A DNA stretch of 64,000 nucleotides from Acidobacteriota bacterium. GTDB taxonomy: Bacteria; Acidobacteriota; Vicinamibacteria; Vicinamibacterales; UBA2999. The number at the start of each line of letters is the position of its first letter. Position 1 is the stretch's first letter. The notes below the pieces were generated by a model that saw only the letters and a program-made list of their open reading frames with translations, had not been told where the DNA came from and made no database searches. Shown in pieces: positions 43,347 to 52,121 of this stretch. The DNA lies in contig JAUSDY010000078.1 in the NCBI GenBank assembly GCA_030650395.1, forward strand, positions 101,419-165,418, read 5' to 3'. A program made the translations under genes and the position numbers.

Positions 43347-43527
43347 GCCGCTGCTCGTCGCGATCGCTGACGAAGAGGGGCAGGTGCGCGAGAAAGCTGC
43401 GATTGCGCTTGGCGCCAGCGGCGATCCGCGCGCGGTCGCCGCGCTGCAGAAAGCGGCCAGCGATCCGGATTCGCAGGTCCGTGAAAAGGCCGTTCAAGGC
43501 CTGCTGTTGTTCGGCCTGCGGAAATGA
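43322..43527 (+). other. Out-of-frame continuation of M56-HEAT protein
   Basis: In the +1 frame this segment encodes DPRIIEPLLVAIADEEGQ, VREKAAIALGASGDPRAVAAL, and SQVREKAVQGLLLFGLRK, clean HEAT repeats matching those just upstream. The stop TGA (43525-43527) overlaps the ATG of the ADOP permease as ATGA, as at other junctions here. Confidence 0.8.
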
Positions 43528-45941
43528 CGCTGGCCGTGTGGTCGGATCTGCGCCACGGCCTACGCGTGTTGTTGCGGACGCCGCTCTTTACGATCTGCAC
43601 CATCGCCGCGCTGGCCGTAGGGATCGGATCAACCACCGCGCTCTTCAGCGTGGTGCACGCCATGCTGGTCAAGCCGCTGCCCTATCCGAACGCCGATCGG
43701 CTGGTCGTGATCTGGGAGCACAATCTCCCGCGCAACCGGCCGCGCAACGTGGTGAATCCCGTCAACTTCATGGGGTGGCGCGACCGCAGCCGATCGTTCG
43801 ATGCCATGGGCGCGTTCACGCAGAACCGCGTCACGCTGACCGGCAGCGGCGAGCCCGCGGAGCTGTCAACCATCATCGTCACGGCCAACCTGCTCGATGT
43901 GATCGGCGTCTCGCCCATGCGGGGCCGCGGCTTTGCGGCCGGCGAAGACCAGGACAGGTCGGCGCGCACCGTCGTGCTGTCTCACGCGTTGTGGCTGCGG
44001 CAGTTTGGCGGCGACCCCGGCGTGCTCGGGCGCCAGCTCACCATCAACGGCGAGCCCGTGACGGTGATCGGCGTGATGCCGAGGGGCTTCGAGATCATGG
44101 GCCTCCTGGTCGACGCCTACACCCCGTTTCGGTTTGGCCCGCGGATGGGAACCGGCGGCCGCAGCCTCGTCGCCATGGGCCGGCTCAAGGCTGGCGTGAC
44201 GCGCGACCAGGCGCAGTCGGAGCTCGAAAGAGTGATGGACGGGCTGAGGAAGGAACGGCCCGACTTCAACACCGGATGGTCGGTCAACACCGTGCCTCTT
44301 CGCGAACAACTGGTCGGCGACGTGCGGCTCGCGCTGCTGGTCTTATTCGGCGCGGTGGCGGCGGTGTTGTTGATCGCCTGCGGCAACATCGGCAGTCTGA
44401 TGCTGACGCGCGCGTCGGGACGGCGGCGCGAGCTGGCCATCCGATCCGCGATCGGCGCGGGCACGGGACGGTTGCTGACACAGCTCGTGTGCGAATCGCT
44501 GCTGTTGTCGGCGGCGGGCGGCGGGCTCGGCGTCCTGCTGGCCTCGTGGATTCTGAGCGGACTGAGCTCGTGGCTGACCACGCGCGTTCCGCTGCCGCTG
44601 ATGGGTCAAGTCTCGATCGATCCGGGCGTGCTGTTGTTCGCAGGCGCGATCACCGTCTTGACGACGATCGTGTGCGGCCTGGCGCCGGCAATCGGAGCCA
44701 CCGGTGGCTCCCTGGTCACCGCCCTTCGCGACGGCGCGCCGAGTCTGTCGGGGGGTGCGCGCGGCAGGCTCATCCGGCAGGGATTCGTGATGGCCGAGAT
44801 CGCGCTCGCGCTGACCGTGCTGTGCGGCGCCGGCCTGCTTGGCCGCAGCCTGAGGCAACTGCAAGGCGTCGACGCCGGATTCTCAGCCGACTCCGCGCTG
44901 TCGATGCGGGTCACGCTGCCGCAGCGCACCTATCCTGATTCAAACGCGCAGCACACGTTTCACACCCGCGTCATCGAGGGCCTGCGCGCGCTGCCCGAGA
45001 CGCAGTCGGTCGGCGGCACGTCGTTCCTGCCTCTCGCCGGCATCGGTCCCGCGACATCATTCTGGCGGGCCGACCAGCCGCAGCCGGCGCCGAACGATCG
45101 GCCCGTGGCTGATGCGCGGCCGGTGACCGTTGGTTACTTCGATGCCATGGGCATTCGGCGGCTGGCCGGACGCGACGTGGCTGAATCGGACACGGCGGAC
45201 CGCGATCCCGTGGCGGTGATCAACGAGACGTTCGCCCGCCAGATCTATCCAGGCGACAGTCCGATCGGACGAAAGTTCGTCCTGAATCTCGGCAACGAGA
45301 AGCCGCACGAGATCATCGGCGTGGTCGGCGACGTCAAGCTCGCCAGTCTCGACGGCGAAATCCGCCCGACCGCGTACTTGTCGTCGCGCCAATATGCGTT
45401 TGGCATCATGACCTATGTGATCCGCACGAATGGTGATCCGGCGCGCCTGGCCCCCGCCGCGGTTCGCGTGGTCCGGGAGATCGATCCGCTGCTGCCGGTA
45501 TCGGCGGTGCGGCCGCTCGTCGAAGTCTTTGCCGAATCGATCGCACGGCCAAGGCTGACCGCGATGGCGATGGCGGTGTTTGCCGGCGCCGCGCTGCTAC
45601 TCGCCGCCCTCGGCGTCTACGGCATCGTCGCCTATTCGGTGTCGCAGCGCTCGCGCGAGTTTGGCATCCGCATGGCGCTGGGCGCGCGGGCCGCGCAAAT
45701 CGTGAACATGGTCGTGTTGCAGAATCTCCGGACCGTGCTGATGGGACTCGTTCTTGGCCTGGCGTGCGCGATCCCCGCGACGCGATTGCTGCGCGGGCTC
45801 TTGTTCCAGATCGGTCCGAATGACCCGGTCACGTTCGCGTTGATCGGCGCGGCGTTGACGGTCGTCGCCGTCGTCGCCGCTTACCTGCCGGCACGGCGCG
45901 GCACCAGCGTGGATCCGGTCGTGACGCTGAAAGCCGAATAG
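43524..45941 (+). CDS. ADOP-family ABC permease (FtsX/MacB-like)
   Basis: An 805-residue integral membrane protein of the acidobacterial duplicated orphan permease type. Two FtsX-like units are visible, each with a helix-rich part: one N-terminal helix (about 25-45), a MacB periplasmic core domain with FARQIYPGDSPIGRKF in the second half, and helix groups near 265-420 and 690-790. It ends in a canonical FtsX terminus (PARRGTSVDPVVTLKAE). No ATPase gene is adjacent, as usual for this family. Usually a PadR regulator precedes ADOP genes; here a BlaI-M56 pair does. Confidence 0.92.
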   Translation: MTLAVWSDLRHGLRVLLRTPLFTICTIAALAVGIGSTTALFSVVHAMLVKPLPYPNADRLVVIWEHNLPRNRPRNVVNPVNFMGWRDRSRSFDAMGAFTQNRVTLTGSGEPAELSTIIVTANLLDVIGVSPMRGRGFAAGEDQDRSARTVVLSHALWLRQFGGDPGVLGRQLTINGEPVTVIGVMPRGFEIMGLLVDAYTPFRFGPRMGTGGRSLVAMGRLKAGVTRDQAQSELERVMDGLRKERPDFNTGWSVNTVPLREQLVGDVRLALLVLFGAVAAVLLIACGNIGSLMLTRASGRRRELAIRSAIGAGTGRLLTQLVCESLLLSAAGGGLGVLLASWILSGLSSWLTTRVPLPLMGQVSIDPGVLLFAGAITVLTTIVCGLAPAIGATGGSLVTALRDGAPSLSGGARGRLIRQGFVMAEIALALTVLCGAGLLGRSLRQLQGVDAGFSADSALSMRVTLPQRTYPDSNAQHTFHTRVIEGLRALPETQSVGGTSFLPLAGIGPATSFWRADQPQPAPNDRPVADARPVTVGYFDAMGIRRLAGRDVAESDTADRDPVAVINETFARQIYPGDSPIGRKFVLNLGNEKPHEIIGVVGDVKLASLDGEIRPTAYLSSRQYAFGIMTYVIRTNGDPARLAPAAVRVVREIDPLLPVSAVRPLVEVFAESIARPRLTAMAMAVFAGAALLLAALGVYGIVAYSVSQRSREFGIRMALGARAAQIVNMVVLQNLRTVLMGLVLGLACAIPATRLLRGLLFQIGPNDPVTFALIGAALTVVAVVAAYLPARRGTSVDPVVTLKAE

Positions 45942-45946
45942 CGCGC

Positions 45947-46540
45947 TTATTCAGAATAGACGACGGTGCGGATGCTGCGGTGACGGCGCGCGAGCTCGGC
46001 GGGCAGCAGCTTGCTCAAGTAGACCTTCGAGTCCGCAGTGTCGGTCGCGTGAGGCTCGTGCTTCACGACGTTGAAGTGCAGCTGCGCGAGGACCGCGCGC
46101 ATGTCGTAATAGCGGTTCTTGGTCTTGACGACGACTTCTTCAAAGCCGGCGGCCATCGCCCAGGCTTCTGATTCTTCAGTCAAGGCGCGAAAGTGTCCCT
46201 GCCCTCGCCAATCGCGGCGCGTGCCCCCAATCCACGAATACAGAATGCGACGGCCGTCGAAGCGGACCGATTCGCTGAGCCGCTCGACCAGGTCGTGCAG
46301 CTTCGGGATCGATTCGTTGGTGCGAATCTCGTGGACGATCTTGTATGACACCGGGACGACGGAGCCCGGGTCGTGCGGCAGCGGCGCGACGGCCATCAGG
46401 ATCAGGGACTCGCGATCGGTCAGCCGGTTGATGATTTCGGCCGCGGTCTTGCGCCTCGGGAACTCGCCGAACTGTTCCTCGATGTACTGGATTTCGAGGG
46501 CGCCAGGCTCCAGGGCGTACTGCTTAATCAGATATTCCAC
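45947..46540 (-). CDS. GNAT-family acetyltransferase-like protein
   Basis: A 197-residue protein with a GNAT fold. The acetyl-CoA loop is in TRRDWRGQGHFRALTEE, followed by AAGFEEVVVKTKNRYYDMRAVLAQLHFNVVK, the family's C-terminal block. The N-terminal part (1-75) is less typical. The substrate is unknown. It is convergent with the ADOP gene across a 5-base gap. Confidence 0.78.
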   Translation of the reverse strand: MEYLIKQYALEPGALEIQYIEEQFGEFPRRKTAAEIINRLTDRESLILMAVAPLPHDPGSVVPVSYKIVHEIRTNESIPKLHDLVERLSESVRFDGRRILYSWIGGTRRDWRGQGHFRALTEESEAWAMAAGFEEVVVKTKNRYYDMRAVLAQLHFNVVKHEPHATDTADSKVYLSKLLPAELARRHRSIRTVVYSE

Positions 46541-46556
46541 TCGGCACCAATTATAA

Positions 46557-46743
46557 GGTGCGTACTGTGCGTACGGTTCCTAATGTGCGTACGGTGCTTG
46601 GGTGCCGAGTGCCAGTAGTGCACTGTACGCACCCTTGGCCCGCCTTCGCTCGCCGACTTCGTGTGCGAGCTACGGCGAGGTCTCGCCGAAGCGGCCTACG
46701 GCCGCGGAGGCGGAAACCGTACGCACCGTACGCACTATGGTTT
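46557..46743. repeat. GTACGCACC repeats with a CCGCC..GGCGG element
   Basis: This fills most of the 238-base gap between the GNAT and glycosyltransferase genes. GTGCGTAC/GTACGCAC units lie at 46557-46640 and 46719-46737. Between them (46637-46680) is a copy of the CCGCCTTCGC...GCTACGGCG skeleton that is coding at 10912 and 47261. No gene is seen. Confidence 0.75.
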
Positions 46744-46778
46744 GGTTAGCTAACGAGCGAGGGCCGGTGGGATCGACA

Positions 46779-48104
46779 TCAATAAAAGCCGGGCATCAGT
46801 ACTGTCCCCGCCGTGGCTTTCCAATGATCCTCCCACCGTTCGGAGGGATGTGCCGCCAGCCACGTCCGCGAGCGTGCGAGCGGACTGTCTGACGTGGCGC
46901 TTCGCTTCGCGATCGCGACAAGCAGGTTCGCGAGATCGCCGGGATCGCGGAACGTCACGCCTTCTTTGCCAGCGGTCAACACTTCACCGAGCACGGGCGA
47001 GTAGTCGAAGGCCGCGGCCGGCACGCCGGGGCCTCGAAAGTCCGCAAGCTTCATCGGCAGGTCGAGCCCGGAGGACGATTGATGCAGGCAGAGGCCGAGA
47101 TCGGCCATGCCGACGAAGATCGGATAGTCATTGGGCTCGAGCCAGAGCGTGCGGACCGCGACGCTCTTGAAATTCCGGCGCGCGGCGCGCGCTTCGAAAG
47201 ACTCACGCAGAGCGCCTTTGCCGGTGAGGACGACGGCGAGTGAAGGGGACGACAAACCTGCCACCTTCGCGCCAGGCGCTTCCGCCTTCGCTTGGGCTAC
47301 GGCGGACAAGTCGGCGGACAAGAAAGGTTTGTCGCCACCAGCGAGGGGCCCGGTCAGAGTGCGGTCGGCGCGCTCGAGCGCCTCGAGCAGCAGATCAAAA
47401 TCTTCGTCGGGCGTCCAACTGGTCGGGCACACCACCAGCGGGATGCGATCGACTCCGAGTCCGGCCATCGGCGCGACCTTTGCCCACAGCGCCGCCTGGT
47501 CCGCCGGCAAAGGACGCAAAAAGGCCTGGGGCGGACGATCGTACACAACGGTTGCGCGAACGCCGTACTTGCGCTGCAGCCAGGCCGCCATCGCTTGCGA
47601 GACGGCGAGATGCGCGCCGGCCCTTCGCGCCCAGCGCCGTTCGCTTCGCGCCAGCGCGCGCACGGCGCGATGCCGTTCGCCTAGGCGAATCGCGGCCACG
47701 CTATGCGACAGGTTGTGCCAGTCGATCACGAGACGCGCACCGCGCAGTTTCGCGACCAGCCACGCCACTGCCAGCGTCGGCACTGCCGGCGGGTTCTGCA
47801 CGAGAATCGTGTCCGGCTTCGGCACCCGCATCAACACGCGCCACAACCGGAGGGCCTGGCGCGCCGCGCGGAACATCGAGGCGATCACGAAGCGGCCGAC
47901 ACCGCCGCGGGCGCGCGTTGAAACCGAACGATCGACGAGCTGGTGAACGTGGATGCGCGGGTTGGCAGAGACCGCAAGGATCGGCGGCGCGCCTTCGAGG
48001 CCGATCAGATCGACCTCCCCGCCGGCATCAGCCAGCGACACCGCGTGGTACTGCATGCGCGGGCTGCGGCCCAGATCTCCGAGTACGATAACGGCGGTTC
48101 GCAT
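46779..48104 (-). CDS. ALG1-like glycosyltransferase
   Basis: A 441-residue GT-B glycosyltransferase resembling ALG1-type beta-1,4-mannosyltransferases. Evidence is the N-terminal VIVLGDLGRSPRMQYHAVSLA, the acceptor-side VIDWHNLSHS, and the C-terminal SSSGLDLPMKLADFRGPGVP, close to the ALG1 motif. A repeat-derived peptide (about 255-285) sits between the two Rossmann domains, bounded by TLTGPLAGGDKP and VAGLSS. It may add mannose to a lipid-linked glycan. Its start codon abuts that of the divergent WecA-like gene. Confidence 0.83.
   Translation of the reverse strand: MRTAVIVLGDLGRSPRMQYHAVSLADAGGEVDLIGLEGAPPILAVSANPRIHVHQLVDRSVSTRARGGVGRFVIASMFRAARQALRLWRVLMRVPKPDTILVQNPPAVPTLAVAWLVAKLRGARLVIDWHNLSHSVAAIRLGERHRAVRALARSERRWARRAGAHLAVSQAMAAWLQRKYGVRATVVYDRPPQAFLRPLPADQAALWAKVAPMAGLGVDRIPLVVCPTSWTPDEDFDLLLEALERADRTLTGPLAGGDKPFLSADLSAVAQAKAEAPGAKVAGLSSPSLAVVLTGKGALRESFEARAARRNFKSVAVRTLWLEPNDYPIFVGMADLGLCLHQSSSGLDLPMKLADFRGPGVPAAAFDYSPVLGEVLTAGKEGVTFRDPGDLANLLVAIAKRSATSDSPLARSRTWLAAHPSERWEDHWKATAGTVLMPGFY
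47251..47334. repeat. Dispersed ADLSAVA repeat, copy 2, in palindromic arms
   Basis: A CCACCTTCGCGCCAGGCGCT...GGACAAGTCGGCGG segment (47261-47322) matches the one at 10912-10978 and encodes ADLSAVAQAKAEAPGAKVAG in frame. It is flanked by CGACAAACCT and AGGTTTGTCG, the same arms that form the palindrome in argA. Confidence 0.85.
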
Positions 48105-49097
48105 GTGTCTATCTATCTGCTGCTAGCCCTCGGCAGCGCTGTCCTGGCCGTCGTGCTGACCCCGCTGGTCGCGCGGGCGTCGGTGCTGCTCGGACTGGTA
48201 GACGCCCCAGGCGGCCGGAAGGTTCATGCCGAATCGGTTCCCCGCCTGGGTGGCGTGGCCATCGTGGTCGCGGCGATCCTCGGGATGATACTCGCGCTGG
48301 CCGTCGCGCCCGGGCGGCCCGCCCCAGACATTTGGACGACGCTGCGGCCCCTTCTGTTAGCGGGCGGCCTGATTTTCCTGGTCGGAATACTCGACGACAT
48401 CCGTGGCGTCGGGCCCGCCCCGAAGCTGGCCATCGAGCTGGTCGCCGCCCTCATCGTGATGACCTCGGGACTGCTGATTCAGAGGGTGACGCTGCTCGGC
48501 GTGTCGTGGGATCTCGGTTGGCTCGCGTGGCCGGTCACCATCGTCTGGCTGGTGGGCATGACCAACGCCTTCAACTTGCTCGACGGGATCGACGGACTGG
48601 CGGCCGGCATCGCGGTGATTGCGGGCGGCGCCTGCGGCGCGATCCTGATCGTCCGCGGCCACCCGGCCGAAGCCATGCTGCTGGCCGCCGTGGTCGGCGC
48701 CGCGCTCGGATTCCTGCTCTTCAATTTTTCGCCGGCGTCGATCTTCCTGGGTGATTGCGGCAGCCTGTTGTTCGGATTCATCCTGGCGGCGACCGCGATC
48801 GCCGGATGGCAGAAAGGCGCCACGGCGCTGGCGGCCGGCGTGCCGCTGTTGATCTTCGCGTTGCCGATCGCGGATTCCGCGGGCACGCTGATTCGCAGGG
48901 GCTTCGCGCGGCCCGAGGGGAAGCCGGTTTCGATCGGATCGGTCTTGCGGCAACTGGCCGAGCCCGATCGCCAGCACATTCATCATCGGCTGGTGGGCCT
49001 GGGCTGGTCGACGCGGCGCACCGTCTTGATCCTCTATGCCGTGACCGGAGTGCTGTCGATGCTCGCGCTGGCGACGGCGCGCGTCAACACCCCATGA
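48105..49097 (+). CDS. WecA/MraY-family glycosyl-1-phosphate transferase
   Basis: A 330-residue multi-pass membrane enzyme that joins a sugar-1-phosphate from a UDP-sugar to undecaprenyl phosphate. The motifs are VDAPGGRKVHAESVPRLGG, the catalytic NLLDGIDGLAAG, FLGDCGSLLFGF and HIHHRL, as in WecA. Around ten helices are predicted. The GTG at 48105 is the first plausible start; it touches the ATG of the divergent glycosyltransferase, so no intergenic promoter region exists. It precedes an ALG11-like transferase by a 4-base overlap and probably starts glycan assembly. Confidence 0.9.
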   Translation: MSIYLLLALGSAVLAVVLTPLVARASVLLGLVDAPGGRKVHAESVPRLGGVAIVVAAILGMILALAVAPGRPAPDIWTTLRPLLLAGGLIFLVGILDDIRGVGPAPKLAIELVAALIVMTSGLLIQRVTLLGVSWDLGWLAWPVTIVWLVGMTNAFNLLDGIDGLAAGIAVIAGGACGAILIVRGHPAEAMLLAAVVGAALGFLLFNFSPASIFLGDCGSLLFGFILAATAIAGWQKGATALAAGVPLLIFALPIADSAGTLIRRGFARPEGKPVSIGSVLRQLAEPDRQHIHHRLVGLGWSTRRTVLILYAVTGVLSMLALATARVNTP

Positions 49098-50242
49098 GGC
49101 GCGTGCTGCTGGTGCAGCCGTCGATGCAGCCGCCCGGCGGCGGTAACGGCGTGGCGGCGTGGGTACTGCAGGCGCTGGTGCCCGAGCACCAGGTCACCGT
49201 GTTGTCGTGGACGCCGGTGGACGTCGATCCGATCAACCGTTTCTTTGGAACGCATCTGCAGGCGCGCGATTTCCAGACGCTGCTGGTTCCGCGTCATTGG
49301 GTGCGGCTCGTGGACGGCCTGCCGATACCGGCGACGCTCGTCAAGCTCGCGTTGCTGATGCGATACACGCGACGCGTCAGCGCTGATTTCGACGTGATCT
49401 TTGGCGTCTACAACGAGACCGACTACGGCCGCCGCGGCATTCAGTACATCCATTACCCCACCTACTTGCGGCCGCGGCCGGACGTGGACTTGCGGTGGTA
49501 TCACCATCCCAACCGCGCGCTTCAGCTCTATTACAGGTTCGCCGACGCGATTGCCGGTTTCTCACTGGATCGTTTGAAAAACAATCTGACGCTCGTGAAT
49601 TCGAACTGGACGGGCGCGCACGTTCGATCGTTTCTCGGCGTCGAAACGCGGACGCTGTATCCGCCGGTCGTCGATCCGTTGCCGCCGCCACCCTGGCCGG
49701 AGCGGCGCCCCGACTTCCTCGCGGTCGGCCGCATCTCTCCGGAGAAGGAATACGAACGGCTGATGCGCATCCTGGCGCGGGTGCGGCAACACCACCCCGA
49801 TCTCACACTGACCATCGTCGGCACCTGGGACCGGCACGCGCGGCGCTACTTCGACGGCCTCACGGCGCTGGCATCGTCTCTCGGCTCGTGGATCGAGTTC
49901 CGGCAGAACCTGACGCGCGACGAAGTCCGCCACCTGATGGCGACGCACCGCTACGGCATTCACGGCATGCGGGAAGAACATTTCGGCATGGCGCCGGCCG
50001 AGCTCGTACGCGCCGGTCAGATCGTGTGGGTGCCGCGGGGCGGCGGCCAGATGGAAATCGTCGGCGACGAGCCGGCGCTGATGTTCGAGACCGACGATGA
50101 GGCGGTTGAGAAGATCCTGAGCGTGATGGCAAACCCGATGGAACAAGATCGCCTGCGGGGGCTGCTCGAGCGTCGCGGAGAGCTGTTCTCGACCGATCGT
50201 TTCGTCAGCGAAATCCGTGAAATCGTTGGCTCGTTCTCTTAA
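49094..50242 (+). CDS. ALG11-like GT4 glycosyltransferase
   Basis: A 382-residue GT-B enzyme. The N-terminal MRRVLLVQPSMQPPGGGNGV, the central VGRISPEKEYERLMRILARV, and the C-terminal HGMREEHFGMAPAELVRAG (nucleotide-sugar site) are GT4-type. IQYIHYPTYLRP and the EHFGM segment recall ALG11 mannosyltransferases. It overlaps the WecA-like gene by 4 bases (ATGA) and precedes, on the other strand, an ABC exporter. With the ALG1-like neighbour it suggests a mannose-containing lipid-linked glycan. Confidence 0.87.
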   Translation: MRRVLLVQPSMQPPGGGNGVAAWVLQALVPEHQVTVLSWTPVDVDPINRFFGTHLQARDFQTLLVPRHWVRLVDGLPIPATLVKLALLMRYTRRVSADFDVIFGVYNETDYGRRGIQYIHYPTYLRPRPDVDLRWYHHPNRALQLYYRFADAIAGFSLDRLKNNLTLVNSNWTGAHVRSFLGVETRTLYPPVVDPLPPPPWPERRPDFLAVGRISPEKEYERLMRILARVRQHHPDLTLTIVGTWDRHARRYFDGLTALASSLGSWIEFRQNLTRDEVRHLMATHRYGIHGMREEHFGMAPAELVRAGQIVWVPRGGGQMEIVGDEPALMFETDDEAVEKILSVMANPMEQDRLRGLLERRGELFSTDRFVSEIREIVGSFS

Positions 50243-50267
50243 CTCTTGACTCTGCACTCTGAACTCT

Positions 50268-52043
50268 TCAGGACATCATCCGAAACCCTTCGTCCTGGCT
50301 TCGCAAGTCTTCGTAGCGGCCGATGCCGGCGACTCGACCGTCACGAAGATAGATCAGCCGATCGCAGTCCTTGACCGTCGACAACCGGTGTGCGATCGCG
50401 ACGAGCGTCCGAGTGCCGCGCAGCGACGCGATGGCGGCGGTCACCTCGCGCTCGGTCTGATTGTCGAGCGCGGCGGTGGCCTCGTCGAACACGATCACCG
50501 CGGGGTCGTGATAGAGCGCCCGCGCGATCGCAACGCGCTGGCGCTGGCCGCCCGACAGCCGCACGCCGTCTTCGCCCACCACCGTTTCGAGCTTCTTCGG
50601 CAGCGAGGCCACGACCTCTTCCAACCGTGCGAGGGCGACCGCGGTCGCCAGGCGAGCTTCATCGATGGCCGCGTCGGCAATGCCAAAGGCGATGTTTCGG
50701 CGGAGCGAATCATCCAGGAGATAAACGTCTTGCGAGACGTAGCCGATCTGGCGCTGCCAGGCGCGCTCCCGCCCGGCGAGCGGCTCGCCGTCGATCATCA
50801 CGCGGCCTGAGGTCGGCGGCAGGAGGCCGAGCAGCACGTCGACCAGCGTGCTCTTGCCCGCGCCGGTCGGACCCACGATGCCGATCGACTCACCGCGGCG
50901 AATCGCCAGGCTGACGCGATCGAGCGCCGGCGGCGCGCCGTCTTCGTAGCGGAACGACACCTCTTCGCACGCCAGCGAGTCGCGCAGCATCGGCGGCTGG
51001 TGCTCGAACGTTCGAGGCGCCGGCGGGCGCAAGGCGCGCATGTCCTGCTGCATCGCCGCCACCCACGAATGCGCTTCGCGCAGGTAGCCGACGTTCAGCA
51101 TGATCCGGTTCGCAGACGGCACCACCCGAAATCCGGTGTAGGCAAAGAGCCCCAGCACCGAGACCGTGGCGCTGCTCGAGGCGTCGTTGCGCATCACGAG
51201 GAACACCACCAGCAGCATGCTGAGGATCAGCGTGGCTTCGACGCCGAGCCGCGCGACCCCGGCCGCCCACGACCGGCGTTGCTTGGTGTGAGACAACGCG
51301 CGCTTGGTCTGGCGGAACTGCGCCTCGAAGAACTCCTGCCGGCCGGTGACCTTGACGTCCTTGATGGCGCCGATGCTTTGTTGCAGCACGTGCAGCTGCT
51401 GCTGGAAGAGCGCGCGCTCTTCCTCGCCGATCCGCTCCCACGATCGTCGCGTCAACACGATCGGCACGAGCACCAGCGCCAGCACTAGCGCCACGGCCAC
51501 GAGCGTGATCGGCGGCGCCGAGACGAGCAGGACCGCGGCGAGCGCCGCGATCGTCACCGTTTCGGCCAGGATGTTGACCGCCGAGCCGGCAACCAGCTCG
51601 TAGGCGATGTCGGCCGACCGGGTCATCGGCTCGATCAGCGAAGCCGAGCGGCGCCGCACATGAAACAGGTAGTCGGCGGCGAGATACCTTGCAAACAGCC
51701 GTTCGGCCGCCGAGGCCGCCGACTCGAAGACGACGCCCTGCCGGACCCAGTCGACCCACGACAGGAACACGGCGCGCGCGATATAGAAGGTGCCGACGCC
51801 GAGCGCGAGAGCCGCGACGATGCGGCGCGGGTCGTCGGTCGGCCACGCGCGCCAGATCGCCGATACCACGGGTGCGGTGCGGACCTGATCGGGATCGACG
51901 ACCAGTCGAAGCAGCCCGAACACCGCCAGCGCGCCGAACGCTTCGATCGCCGCGGCCAGGGCGACGATCGGTACCAACAGAAGCCAGCGCCACCGCTCAC
52001 GCGCCGGCAACCACGACAGGACGGTTCGAATATCTCCGATCAA
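50268..52043 (-). CDS. ABC exporter, fused permease and ATPase
   Basis: A 591-residue half-transporter of the lipid/glycan/peptide exporter type. Six helices lie in the first ~330 residues. The ATPase has Walker A GPTGAGKST near 385, the signature LSGGQRQRVAIARAL near 490, Walker B VIVFDEATAALDN, and the switch His in AIAHRLSTV. It ends convergently 25 bases from the glycosyltransferase stop. It may flip the lipid-linked product of the neighbouring genes; the substrate cannot be proved from sequence. Confidence 0.92.
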   Translation of the reverse strand: MIGDIRTVLSWLPARERWRWLLLVPIVALAAAIEAFGALAVFGLLRLVVDPDQVRTAPVVSAIWRAWPTDDPRRIVAALALGVGTFYIARAVFLSWVDWVRQGVVFESAASAAERLFARYLAADYLFHVRRRSASLIEPMTRSADIAYELVAGSAVNILAETVTIAALAAVLLVSAPPITLVAVALVLALVLVPIVLTRRSWERIGEEERALFQQQLHVLQQSIGAIKDVKVTGRQEFFEAQFRQTKRALSHTKQRRSWAAGVARLGVEATLILSMLLVVFLVMRNDASSSATVSVLGLFAYTGFRVVPSANRIMLNVGYLREAHSWVAAMQQDMRALRPPAPRTFEHQPPMLRDSLACEEVSFRYEDGAPPALDRVSLAIRRGESIGIVGPTGAGKSTLVDVLLGLLPPTSGRVMIDGEPLAGRERAWQRQIGYVSQDVYLLDDSLRRNIAFGIADAAIDEARLATAVALARLEEVVASLPKKLETVVGEDGVRLSGGQRQRVAIARALYHDPAVIVFDEATAALDNQTEREVTAAIASLRGTRTLVAIAHRLSTVKDCDRLIYLRDGRVAGIGRYEDLRSQDEGFRMMS

Positions 52044-52076
52044 GAAAGGACCGGGCTCATTCTGCCACGTTGACGC

Positions 52077-52097
52077 GGCACCCCATCAAGGGGTGCC
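52077..52097. repeat. Palindrome GGCACCCC/GGGGTGCC
   Basis: Arms at 52077-52084 and 52090-52097 with a 5-base loop, then CTAC. It is a near copy of 27572-27597 and lies between the divergent ABC exporter and MATE genes. Confidence 0.78.
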
Positions 52098-52121
52098 CTA
52101 CGTATAATTGACGTCACACCC

